Below, one piece after another: positions 1-5,368 of a DNA stretch of 5,368 nt. The DNA is from Gammaproteobacteria bacterium (GTDB lineage Bacteria; Pseudomonadota; Gammaproteobacteria; Steroidobacterales; UBA11654): contig DTSX01000081.1 in assembly GCA_012965065.1 (NCBI GenBank), positions 1-5,368 of the forward strand, read 5' to 3'. The notes under the pieces were generated by a model. That model did no database searches. It was given only the letters and a program-made list of their open reading frames with translations, and was not told the origin of the DNA. Numbering within the stretch: position 1 is the first letter of the stretch; the number at the start of each line of letters is the position of its first letter. The position numbers were made by a program, and so were the translations under genes.

Positions 1-13
1 TACCTAGAAAGAC

Positions 14-373
14 TTAATTCCTTTTTGAAATAACGTACTTATCGACAGGAACGCCTTTAATTAGATGCTGTTGGATGATTTTCTCCAACACTTCAGGCGT
101 ACACTTTTTGTACCAAATCCCGTCTGGGTAAACCACTGCAATTGGTCCTTGCATGCACACTTGAAAGCAATTGACTTTGGAGCGATATATTCCTCCCTTT
201 TTGTCCAAATTTAACTCTTTCAAACGGCGTTTTAAAAAGTGCCATGATGCCAGTGTTTTTTTCTTGGGTGCACAGTTGGGTTTGGTCTGATCGGCACACA
301 AGAAAATATGGCGCTGCAATTCATCCAGGCCCAAATCGGATAACTTATCCTGTAAGACTTGATCCTTGGTCAT
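14..373 (-). CDS. Thioredoxin-like [2Fe-2S] ferredoxin (COG3411-type)
   Basis: This 119-residue cytoplasmic protein probably carries one [2Fe-2S] cluster and acts as a small electron carrier. Visible cluster ligands are Cys26 and Cys34 (the FLCADQTKPNC segment) followed by Cys69 and Cys73 in CFQVC. This C-x7-C ... C-x3-C layout, with the following QGPIAVVYPDGIWY stretch and CTPEVLEKII helix, is what I know from thioredoxin-fold ferredoxins of the Shethna/NuoE-like group. A fifth cysteine, Cys91, sits in the family-typical CTPE motif. The length is normal for a complete single-domain member. It is the last gene of the minus-strand operon, 6 nt after the aldehyde dehydrogenase stop. The upstream bases (ataagcaaaa) contain no clear Shine-Dalgarno sequence, so coupled translation is likely. 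Its redox partner is not evident: aldehyde dehydrogenases of the neighbouring type use NAD(P)+ rather than ferredoxin. Family is confident, role unknown. Confidence 0.9.
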   Translation of the reverse strand: MTKDQVLQDKLSDLGLDELQRHIFLCADQTKPNCAPKKKTLASWHFLKRRLKELNLDKKGGIYRSKVNCFQVCMQGPIAVVYPDGIWYKKCTPEVLEKIIQQHLIKGVPVDKYVISKRN

Positions 374-379
374 TTTTGC

Positions 380-1786
380 TTATTTTTTTATACGACTTGA
401 GATTAAGCGATCAAAAAAGCTTGTGAACGGTGGCCTGGTTAGTTTGACAACGGCATCAATAGAACTTTGTTTGTAAATACCTTTAGCATGACTAAACCGT
501 TTAAATCCATCCACACCATGATAGTGACCCATGCCACTGGGACCAATACCTCCAAAAGGAATGTCTTCTTGGGAAACATGAAAAACAACATCATTCAAAG
601 TAACACCACCAGAAATGGTGTTGTCCAGTACAAAAGCTTCCTCTGTTTTATCATTGCCAAAATAATACAAACCCAATGGCCGTTCATGGCCGTTGATATA
701 ATCTACTGTATCTTCAATTTTTGAATACGTTTTAACGGGTATAATGGGCCCAAATATTTCCTCTTGCATGACCAACATGTCGCTGTTTACTCCGAGAATT
801 ACCGTTGGCAACATTTTAAAATGGGTGCGATCTTCTTTATCCTCTTTTGCTGGATTAAATTCAATCAACCTGGCGCCCTTTTTTTTCGCATCATCCAGAT
901 AGTTCGACAAGCGTTTGAAATGGCGTTCATTGATGATTGAGGTGTAATCTTCATTATCAAAAAATGAAGGAAACATTTCAGCTATCGATTGTTTAGAAGC
1001 CTGTATCCAAGGCTCGACATGGTCCTCATGAACAAATAAATAATCAGGAGCCAGACAAATTTGACCGCTGTTTAATAACTTCCCGTTCCAAACCCTGTCA
1101 GCAACCTGCTTCATATTGGCTGAAGAACTTACAATAACTGGTGATTTACCGCCCAACTCCAAAGTGACTGGAACCAAATTCTCCGCAGCCGCTCGCATCA
1201 CATGTTTGGCAATGGAAGTTGATCCAGTAAAAAGTAAGTGATCAAAGGGCAACTTTGAAAAGGCCTCCGCCACTGGAACATCTCCACAAAACACAGCCAG
1301 TTCATCAGGATCAAAGAATTCTGAGACCATTTTCTTCATCAAATTAGAGGTTTCGGGTGTAATTTCAGAAGGTTTTATCATTGCGCGATTGCCTGCTGAG
1401 AAAATTCCTGCCAACGGGGCAAACGTTAAATTGATGGGGAAATTCCAGGGGCTGATAACGCCAACAGTACCCAGTGGTTGATATTGAATATAAGCCTTAG
1501 CACCAACTAAATTAAAAGGGCTGCTAGCCGATCGTTTCTCAGGCTTCATCCATTTTTTCAGGCCCTTCTTAGCAAAGTGGACAGCATCAAATACTGATGC
1601 CACATCTGTAAATTTGGATGCCATTGGTGACCGGTGGCCAAAGTCTTTGCTGAGGGCAACAGGTATTTGCTCCTGGTAAGAAATCATCATATCGAGCACT
1701 CGGTTTAATCGATCAAGTCGAATTTTAATACCAGGTGTGCCTTCTAAAAGAGATTTCCTCTTCTGTAATTCGAGAGTCTTTTTCAT
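380..1786 (-). CDS. Aldehyde dehydrogenase, coniferyl aldehyde dehydrogenase (CalB)-like
   Basis: This is a 468-residue NAD(P)+-dependent aldehyde dehydrogenase oxidising an aldehyde to the acid in the cytoplasm. It is full length for the shorter ALDH3-like/CalB branch. Visible motifs in order are PWNFP at 113-117 (Asn115, oxyanion), IKPSE with cofactor-binding Lys138, the FTGST nucleotide loop at 186-190, ELGGKSP with general base Glu210, SGQIC with catalytic Cys244, and EEIFGP at 342-347. The C-terminal GGIGPSGMGHYHG-type segment (from 412) and the RPPF tail (451-454) are typical of CalB and fatty-aldehyde relatives. The substrate is therefore uncertain: coniferaldehyde, other aryl aldehydes or medium- and long-chain aldehydes all fit. 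The ATG overlaps the esterase stop as ATGA and has no Shine-Dalgarno sequence, pointing to translational coupling. All key catalytic residues are present. An A8 run in the sense strand (879-886) stays in frame. Confidence 0.95.
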   Translation of the reverse strand: MKKTLELQKRKSLLEGTPGIKIRLDRLNRVLDMMISYQEQIPVALSKDFGHRSPMASKFTDVASVFDAVHFAKKGLKKWMKPEKRSASSPFNLVGAKAYIQYQPLGTVGVISPWNFPINLTFAPLAGIFSAGNRAMIKPSEITPETSNLMKKMVSEFFDPDELAVFCGDVPVAEAFSKLPFDHLLFTGSTSIAKHVMRAAAENLVPVTLELGGKSPVIVSSSANMKQVADRVWNGKLLNSGQICLAPDYLFVHEDHVEPWIQASKQSIAEMFPSFFDNEDYTSIINERHFKRLSNYLDDAKKKGARLIEFNPAKEDKEDRTHFKMLPTVILGVNSDMLVMQEEIFGPIIPVKTYSKIEDTVDYINGHERPLGLYYFGNDKTEEAFVLDNTISGGVTLNDVVFHVSQEDIPFGGIGPSGMGHYHGVDGFKRFSHAKGIYKQSSIDAVVKLTRPPFTSFFDRLISSRIKK

Positions 1787-3327
1787 TGTTTTGTCATAGA
1801 TTGTAAAAAATCAGCGCCTCTATTGATGTGGTAATTGATGCGTTCATTCAAAAAGTCATTCCGAAGAACAATGGTATCACCTATTTCTAGGACACTGCCA
1901 TTATCTTGGTTGTAGGCAGTCCAATGGGTTTGGCCTGGTACATTCGGATCACCGGTTTTTGCAAATTGCACCCAATAATTATGCATCGAATTACTGATTT
2001 GCTTATCTTTTTCAGAAACATTATTCAACTCAACGCCCAAGGTTTTCATAACAAATGCTATATCATCAGAATGAGCAGCTCCTGGCTGCTGATTCACTTT
2101 CTCTGACGCCACATAAGAAAAGTGATAATGGTATGTTTTTGAATCGACATATGCCATCTGATTGGCCATATATCGGCCGGTGCTGAGCAGGACCAGATCC
2201 CCAAAAACCTGATCTTCTAGTTCTTCCCCATTTAACCCTGGATAGAGTATATCTTTGTCTTTTTTGGGAACCAATTTTGAAATAAATTTGGGACTAAAAC
2301 CACCTCCTATTTGTCGACCCAGACTTGCTTCCCAACTGTTGCCACCTATTAAAAACGGAACATCGTGTTGTTTGCCTTGAGCAAACAACAAACCTGCATG
2401 ATCCGGAATCAAAGTTCCGTCAATCATGGGTCCAAAGACAGTCCTTGGATCCAATTGTTCAATGATTTCATCGGACGATAACTGACGCAATTGATCCAAG
2501 CTTCGGTCCAATTCAAGACCTGTTCCTTTGACAAATTTTTTGGCAATATCCACTCCTGAGATGTTAAAGCCAACCTGTTTGTTGATGTGTGTATCGGGAG
2601 CGAGTCCAACTGCTGCACTCTGGCTGATCGCTTTGTGAAAAAGACCTTTAGATCGCGGGGTGACCATCAAATAACTAATCAAGCTTGCGCCTGCTGATTC
2701 CCCGAAGACAGTGACATTGTTTGGATTTCCATTGAACAGGTGTATGTTCCTTTGAATCCATTCAAGTGCTGCAATAGTATCCAGTAATCCGTAATTACCT
2801 ACCATTTCATTGCCTGATTTTTGAAGCAAAGAAGGATGTGCAAAAAACCCAAAAACATTTAAACGGTAATTAATAGTAATCAAAACAACGTCTTGTTTTA
2901 CAAACTCTGGGTTGTTTACTCTGGGAATGTTTCCAGACCCCTGTAGGTACCCGCCACCATGAATCCACACCATCACTGGAAGTTTAGACACGGAACTATT
3001 TTTGGGCGCCCAAACATTAAGTGTTAAGCAATCTTCGCTAGTTTTACCCAATTCAAACCACAATGTGTCTCTTTTTATTTGGGGACAATAATCACCGTAA
3101 TCCTGTGCAGATCGAATTCCTTTCCATGGCTGCTTTCTCTGTGGGGGACGCCATCTGTTAACCCCTTCGGTTGAGGCCGCAAAGGGGATGCCCTTGAAAG
3201 ATAAGACCCCGCTTTCTTCACTGCCCAGGAGCCATCCAGAATCGACTTTAACCTTAAGATCAGAGTCCAGGATACTGCATGAAAATAAAAGAATAGAAAA
3301 CCCTAAAAAAGTTAGAATATTTCTCAC
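1783..3327 (-). CDS. Type B carboxylesterase, predicted outer-membrane lipoprotein
   Basis: This 514-residue alpha/beta hydrolase of the carboxylesterase type B (PnbA/cholinesterase) family would hydrolyse a carboxylic ester. It starts at GTG (3327-3325). No ATG lies nearby, and this start gives a coherent lipoprotein signal: Arg2, a hydrophobic stretch at 4-16, then the lipobox L14-F15-S16-C17. Ser18 rather than Asp at +2 fits outer-membrane sorting in a Gram-negative cell. Family motifs are the paired Cys81 (YCPQ) and Cys100 (SEDCLTLN), oxyanion loop HGGG at 123-126, nucleophile elbow GESAG with Ser211, acid Glu333 (NSWEAS) and His419 (AAHSDD), so the triad is complete. The length is usual for the family. 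It begins 3 nt after the aldolase-like stop with no good Shine-Dalgarno site and ends overlapping the next gene by 4 nt, so it sits mid-operon. The substrate cannot be read from the sequence. The neighbouring aldehyde dehydrogenase and trimethylammonium-type transporter make aromatic, fatty or choline esters reasonable guesses. Confidence 0.95.
   Translation of the reverse strand: MRNILTFLGFSILLFSCSILDSDLKVKVDSGWLLGSEESGVLSFKGIPFAASTEGVNRWRPPQRKQPWKGIRSAQDYGDYCPQIKRDTLWFELGKTSEDCLTLNVWAPKNSSVSKLPVMVWIHGGGYLQGSGNIPRVNNPEFVKQDVVLITINYRLNVFGFFAHPSLLQKSGNEMVGNYGLLDTIAALEWIQRNIHLFNGNPNNVTVFGESAGASLISYLMVTPRSKGLFHKAISQSAAVGLAPDTHINKQVGFNISGVDIAKKFVKGTGLELDRSLDQLRQLSSDEIIEQLDPRTVFGPMIDGTLIPDHAGLLFAQGKQHDVPFLIGGNSWEASLGRQIGGGFSPKFISKLVPKKDKDILYPGLNGEELEDQVFGDLVLLSTGRYMANQMAYVDSKTYHYHFSYVASEKVNQQPGAAHSDDIAFVMKTLGVELNNVSEKDKQISNSMHNYWVQFAKTGDPNVPGQTHWTAYNQDNGSVLEIGDTIVLRNDFLNERINYHINRGADFLQSMTKQ
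2366..2390. repeat. Perfect 10-bp inverted repeat with 5-nt loop inside the esterase gene
   Basis: The arms TGTTGTTTGC (2366-2375) and GCAAACAACA (2381-2390) are exact reverse complements. In the esterase mRNA they would form a hairpin covering codons around residues 313-321 (LFAQGKQHD). No T-run follows immediately on either strand, so it is not a standard intrinsic terminator. It may be a chance consequence of the codons used. Confidence 0.6.
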
Positions 3328-3330
3328 TGC

Positions 3331-4143
3331 CTAGTCGAGAAAGTCAGGTTGCATTTTGTAGATTAGGTCATAAAGTGGTTGAAAACTTGCCCATAAAACC
3401 AAGTCAGAACCGGCTTGGGCCTTTGCGTGAAGAGCAATCTCATCTGGAATGAGGGTAGGTTCACCCGCAGCTTCTGCCAATAATTGGCTCTGACAGCACT
3501 TGTCCATGGAAATAAAGAGCCATACCGCAGTGTCAACATTAGTTCCAGTAGTCAATAAACCATGGTTCTGCAGGATGACCGTTTTTTTATCGCCGAGAGC
3601 TTCGGCGATAGAATTCCCCTCTTCGACATCAAAAGCGACTCCGCCATAATTGTCATAAATTGCCTGTTCTTCAAAGAATACCGCTGAATCTTGAGTGATA
3701 GGATCAAGCATTTTTCCTAGCGAAGAAAATGATCTCCCGTATATTGAATGTGCATGCGCTGCTGAATTAGCATCGGGTCTAGCTTTGTGAATGGCTGAAT
3801 GAATTGAAAATGCTGCAGGATTCAGTGGCCTCTCGCCTTGAATGATGCTGCCTCCTTCATTCACTAGAAGCAAGTCTGAAATACAAATCTGAGCGAAGTT
3901 AACTCCCAGGGGATTCACCCAAAAATGATCCTTAAATTCAGGATCTCGATAGGTGATGTGTCCTGCCAATCCTTCATCAAAACCATACAATGCAAACAGC
4001 CGAAATCCTGCCGCTAACCTTTCGAGCTGCATTCTTCTCTCTTCTTCGACAGCCTTACAAGGAATTGGTTGCAATGAACCTTTTTCCTTTTGTGGCAGTA
4101 TGCCTTGGGTTCGATCAATATTTTTTGGTGTTGTTGAACTCAT
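3331..4143 (-). CDS. Class II aldolase/adducin-fold family protein
   Basis: This 270-residue cytoplasmic protein of the class II aldolase/adducin domain family is the first gene of the minus-strand operon. Probable metal ligands are His130 and His132 in AHAHS and His194 in the QNHGLL motif. GFDEGLAGHIT (54-64), the NYGGVAFD-EEG region (165-175) and the QPLYD...QPDFLD end (255-270) are hallmarks of a widespread uncharacterised branch. Aligning by eye to fuculose-1-phosphate aldolase around the HxxxxxxRPDA motif, the catalytic Glu (Glu73 there) falls on Ala111 here, so a standard retro-aldol mechanism is doubtful. This loss appears common in the branch, as far as I recall. The ATG at 4143 has an AGGA only 3 nt upstream, closer than ideal. 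Met38 (codon 4032-4030), preceded by a purine-rich stretch, coincides with where the conserved domain begins and is an alternative start. Reaction and substrate are unknown; a lyase, epimerase or dehydratase on a small hydroxy-carbonyl compound is possible. Confidence 0.93.
   Translation of the reverse strand: MSSTTPKNIDRTQGILPQKEKGSLQPIPCKAVEEERRMQLERLAAGFRLFALYGFDEGLAGHITYRDPEFKDHFWVNPLGVNFAQICISDLLLVNEGGSIIQGERPLNPAAFSIHSAIHKARPDANSAAHAHSIYGRSFSSLGKMLDPITQDSAVFFEEQAIYDNYGGVAFDVEEGNSIAEALGDKKTVILQNHGLLTTGTNVDTAVWLFISMDKCCQSQLLAEAAGEPTLIPDEIALHAKAQAGSDLVLWASFQPLYDLIYKMQPDFLD
3588..3610. repeat. Perfect 9-bp GC-rich inverted repeat inside the aldolase-like gene
   Basis: The arms TATCGCCGA (3588-3596) and TCGGCGATA (3602-3610) pair exactly around a 5-nt loop. 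In the mRNA the hairpin covers codons for about residues 179-186 (IAEALGDK) and is followed by a run of A, not U, so it does not form an intrinsic terminator in either direction. The GC-rich stem could slow ribosomes or RNase. No function is demonstrated. Confidence 0.6.
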
Positions 4144-4179
4144 TTTTCCTATTCTAATACCTACTTATTCATATAATAG

Positions 4180-4207
4180 ATTACAAAGCATTTTTAGGGT
4201 AAATCAA
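4180..4207 (-). promoter_or_regulatory. Possible sigma70-type promoter for the minus-strand operon
   Basis: Read on the minus strand, TTGATT (4207-4202) is followed after 16 nt by TGTAAT (4185-4180). These match TTGACA at 4 of 6 positions and TATAAT at 5 of 6. The predicted start would lie near 4173, giving a leader of roughly 30 nt before the aldolase-like ATG. A TATTAT slightly downstream (4178-4173) is an alternative -10. In AT-rich spacer DNA such matches occur by chance, so this is only a candidate. It is the only plausible promoter I see for the four-gene operon. Confidence 0.27.
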
Positions 4208-4212
4208 TTTAC
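4199..4212. promoter_or_regulatory. Perfect palindrome GTAAAT-CA-ATTTAC, candidate operator
   Basis: This perfect 6-bp inverted repeat with a 2-bp centre lies in the divergent spacer between the aldolase-like gene and the small plus-strand ORF. It overlaps the possible minus-strand -35 box (4207-4202), the position expected for a repressor site. The half-sites are AT-rich and match no named regulator I can assign, and no regulator gene is in the window. The symmetry is seen directly; the operator role is inferred. Confidence 0.3.
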
Positions 4213-4278
4213 TATGCAATTCAGAAAAATATTTACACTTTTTTTACTTGAGATTGATGATGTTACTGTGGTGAATGC

Positions 4279-4449
4279 ATGAAAGAAACCATGGTGACAT
4301 TATTAATCTTTTTCCTATTGCTTATGACTATTGTAGCCGCTGAATTTTATTTAACAGGCACAATGGGTAAATCAGAAGACTCTACCCCGATTACTCAATT
4401 GATTGATGTCGGTGACCCCTCAAAGGAAATCCTTGTTACACAAAAGTAA
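4279..4449 (+). CDS. Hypothetical 56-residue single-span membrane or secreted peptide
   Basis: I do not recognise this short ORF. It begins MKETMVTLLIFF, has one strongly hydrophobic segment at about residues 5-21 ending in VAA, and then a polar tail of about 35 residues rich in Thr, Ser, Asp, Glu and Lys. It could be an uncleaved membrane anchor with a small periplasmic domain or a signal peptide followed by a short mature peptide. Upstream, GGTGA at 4270-4274 resembles part of a Shine-Dalgarno sequence with a short 4-nt spacer. Met5 (4291) is an alternative start. The ORF runs in the same direction as the BCCT transporter and overlaps its longest reading frame by 44 nt in another frame, so the two may be translationally coupled. 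A helper peptide for the transporter is an appealing inference without family support. It may also be a chance ORF. Confidence 0.5.
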   Translation: MKETMVTLLIFFLLLMTIVAAEFYLTGTMGKSEDSTPITQLIDVGDPSKEILVTQK

Positions 4450-5368
4450 AACCGATCAGTTTAGTTTCATCAGCATCCTGATTGTGATTGCTTGCATCAC
4501 TTTACCAATAGCCCTCAAACCAGATAGTGCTGCCGTTTTTATTCGAGAAATATATCAAGGGATCGTGAGTGTGTTTGGATCCACTTACATGGTTTTTGGT
4601 ATTGCAACATCGGTGTTTCTTCTCGTTCTTGCTTTTTCAAAGTATGGAAAATTTGTCTTAGGGGGCAAGGATGCGACTCCGGAGTTTGGCAATTTCAGTT
4701 GGGCGTCAATGCTCTTCTGTTCAGGCATAGGTGGGGGCATTCTCTATTGGTCTGGGGTTGAGTGGGCGTATTACGTCAATCAACCCCCTTTTGGTTTACA
4801 GCCATTATCCCAAGATTCTTATATGCTTGCATCGGCTTACGGTGCATTTCATTGGGGTATCAGTGGTTGGGCTCTCTATTGCTTGCCTACCGTGGTTATA
4901 GCTGTTCCTTTTTATCATTACAAACTAGGGTCTCTCAGACTCAGTTCGGGACTGCGGGGATTGCGGGGAAATCAGGTAGAGAATTCAATTCTGGGTCGAT
5001 GCATAGATCTCATCTTCGTTATCGTCGCAATTGGTGCATCTGGGGGCTCCATGGGTATGTACATTCCAGTCATCAGTGCTGGCATTTCCGAATTGTACGG
5101 GGTCGAGCACAATCTAACCTTGGATTTATCTGTCCTCTTATTTTGCACTCTCTTATTTGCCCTGAGCGTCTTTTTAGGATTGAAAAAAGGCATTCGAATG
5201 TTGAGCAACATCAATGTTGTCACGGCCTTGGTTTTCTTGTTATTTATCCTCTTACTTGGGCCTTTCAAGGAAATTATTGCTTTGAGTGGAGAGGCAATCA
5301 AACAACTCATCCAAAAATTCGGAGAGATGAGCACACTTGGGATAGGTGAAAAATCAGAATTTGCTGAG
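4406..5368 (+). CDS. BCCT-family (betaine/carnitine/choline) transporter, N-terminal part, cut by window end
   Basis: The reading frame is open to the last base, giving 321 codons of a protein that usually has about 500-650 residues. It is an inner-membrane secondary transporter. Predicted membrane helices lie at about 19-37, 58-77, 99-123, 143-170, 200-227, 238-258 and 270-287. Supporting motifs are the glycine-rich TM3 segment SGIGGG with YWSGVEW (106-120), NQPPFGLQP (125-133), FHWGISGWALY (148-158) and the GLKKGIRMLSNIN loop (258-270). Trp150, Trp155 and Tyr158 have the spacing of BetP aromatic-box residues Trp189, Trp194 and Tyr197, which hold quaternary ammonium groups. The PPFGL stretch and the Pro after TM5 (221) recall CaiT more than BetP, so the substrate could be betaine, choline, carnitine or a relative. 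The BCCT signature in TM8 lies beyond the window. The ATG at 4406 gives the longest form but lacks a Shine-Dalgarno sequence; TTG at 4433, behind AAAGGA, is a serious alternative. It may be cotranscribed with the small upstream ORF. Confidence 0.93.
   Translation, partial: MSVTPQRKSLLHKSKTDQFSFISILIVIACITLPIALKPDSAAVFIREIYQGIVSVFGSTYMVFGIATSVFLLVLAFSKYGKFVLGGKDATPEFGNFSWASMLFCSGIGGGILYWSGVEWAYYVNQPPFGLQPLSQDSYMLASAYGAFHWGISGWALYCLPTVVIAVPFYHYKLGSLRLSSGLRGLRGNQVENSILGRCIDLIFVIVAIGASGGSMGMYIPVISAGISELYGVEHNLTLDLSVLLFCTLLFALSVFLGLKKGIRMLSNINVVTALVFLLFILLLGPFKEIIALSGEAIKQLIQKFGEMSTLGIGEKSEFAE
4422..4427 (+). promoter_or_regulatory. Shine-Dalgarno-like AAAGGA that may set the transporter start
   Basis: AAAGGA ends 5 nt before a TTG (4433-4435) in the BCCT frame, whereas the in-frame ATG at 4406 has no purine-rich site upstream. 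Using TTG would remove nine polar N-terminal residues, leave TM1 intact, and cut the overlap with the small ORF from 44 to 17 nt. The choice cannot be settled without homologue alignment or N-terminal data. Confidence 0.4.

Noticed and set aside
676..694. Two copies of ATGGCCGTT separated by one base
   Set aside because: They encode part of the conserved INGHERPLG stretch of the aldehyde dehydrogenase. The 10-nt period is out of frame and there are only two copies, so this is codon coincidence.
879..886. A8 run giving an in-frame A-AAA-AAG heptamer like the dnaX slippery site in the aldehyde dehydrogenase mRNA
   Set aside because: A -1 shift would stop after about five codons, removing the C-terminal part of the enzyme. 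I see no upstream Shine-Dalgarno stimulator and no strong downstream hairpin, so programmed frameshifting is unlikely.
4172..4177. Perfect TATAAT on the plus strand as a promoter for the small ORF and transporter
   Set aside because: No acceptable -35 element lies 15-19 bp upstream, and it would leave a leader of about 95 nt. In such AT-rich DNA this hexamer alone is not enough.
3953..4282. Plus-strand open frame of 109 codons running from within the aldolase-like gene to the spacer
   Set aside because: About the first 190 bases are antisense to a clearly conserved coding region, the translation resembles no family, and it ends at the start of the small ORF. It is most likely a shadow.
4279..4500. 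Small ORF plus transporter as a single gene split by a frameshift
   Set aside because: The transporter frame has its own start and a complete TM1 with a normal polar N-terminus. The small ORF already contains its own hydrophobic span, so two separate products fit better.
4762..5349. Long plus-strand open frame of 195 codons inside the transporter, and a minus-strand one at 4972-5334
   Set aside because: Both overlap the BCCT frame, whose translation shows multiple conserved motifs. The alternative translations show no recognisable domain.

Overview
The window looks like part of a Gram-negative bacterial chromosome of moderate-to-low GC, most likely a gammaproteobacterium. The evidence is an outer-membrane-type lipoprotein signal on the esterase, a CalB-type aldehyde dehydrogenase and a BCCT transporter. 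The species cannot be named from this sequence. There is no sign of mobile elements, phage genes, tRNA, rRNA or CRISPR.

Layout. Positions 14-4143, on the minus strand, hold four tightly packed genes that read like one operon. In transcription order these are a class II aldolase/adducin-fold protein (4143-3331), a lipoprotein type B carboxylesterase with a GTG start (3327-1783), a CalB-like aldehyde dehydrogenase (1786-380) and a small thioredoxin-like [2Fe-2S] ferredoxin (373-14). The junctions are a 3-nt gap, a 4-nt ATGA overlap and a 6-nt gap, and none of the three downstream genes has a strong ribosome binding site. Translational coupling is therefore likely. A 135-bp divergent spacer (4144-4278) follows. 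It is AT-rich and contains a perfect 6-2-6 palindrome overlapping a possible minus-strand -35 box. On the plus strand there is an unrecognised 56-residue single-span membrane or secreted peptide (4279-4449). It overlaps out of frame the start of a BCCT-family transporter (4406 to the window end), which is cut off after 321 codons.

How the genes may work together (inference). The esterase would act outside the cytoplasm on an ester. The aldehyde dehydrogenase would oxidise an aldehyde to an acid in the cytoplasm. The aldolase-fold protein and ferredoxin would supply further carbonyl or redox steps. The divergent transporter carries the TM4 aromatic residues used by BCCT proteins to hold trimethylammonium groups. 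One testable idea is a module that uses choline- or carnitine-type esters, perhaps with an aromatic or fatty acyl partner. The sequence does not prove that the divergent units share a pathway. The least explained item is the small ORF overlapping the transporter start.
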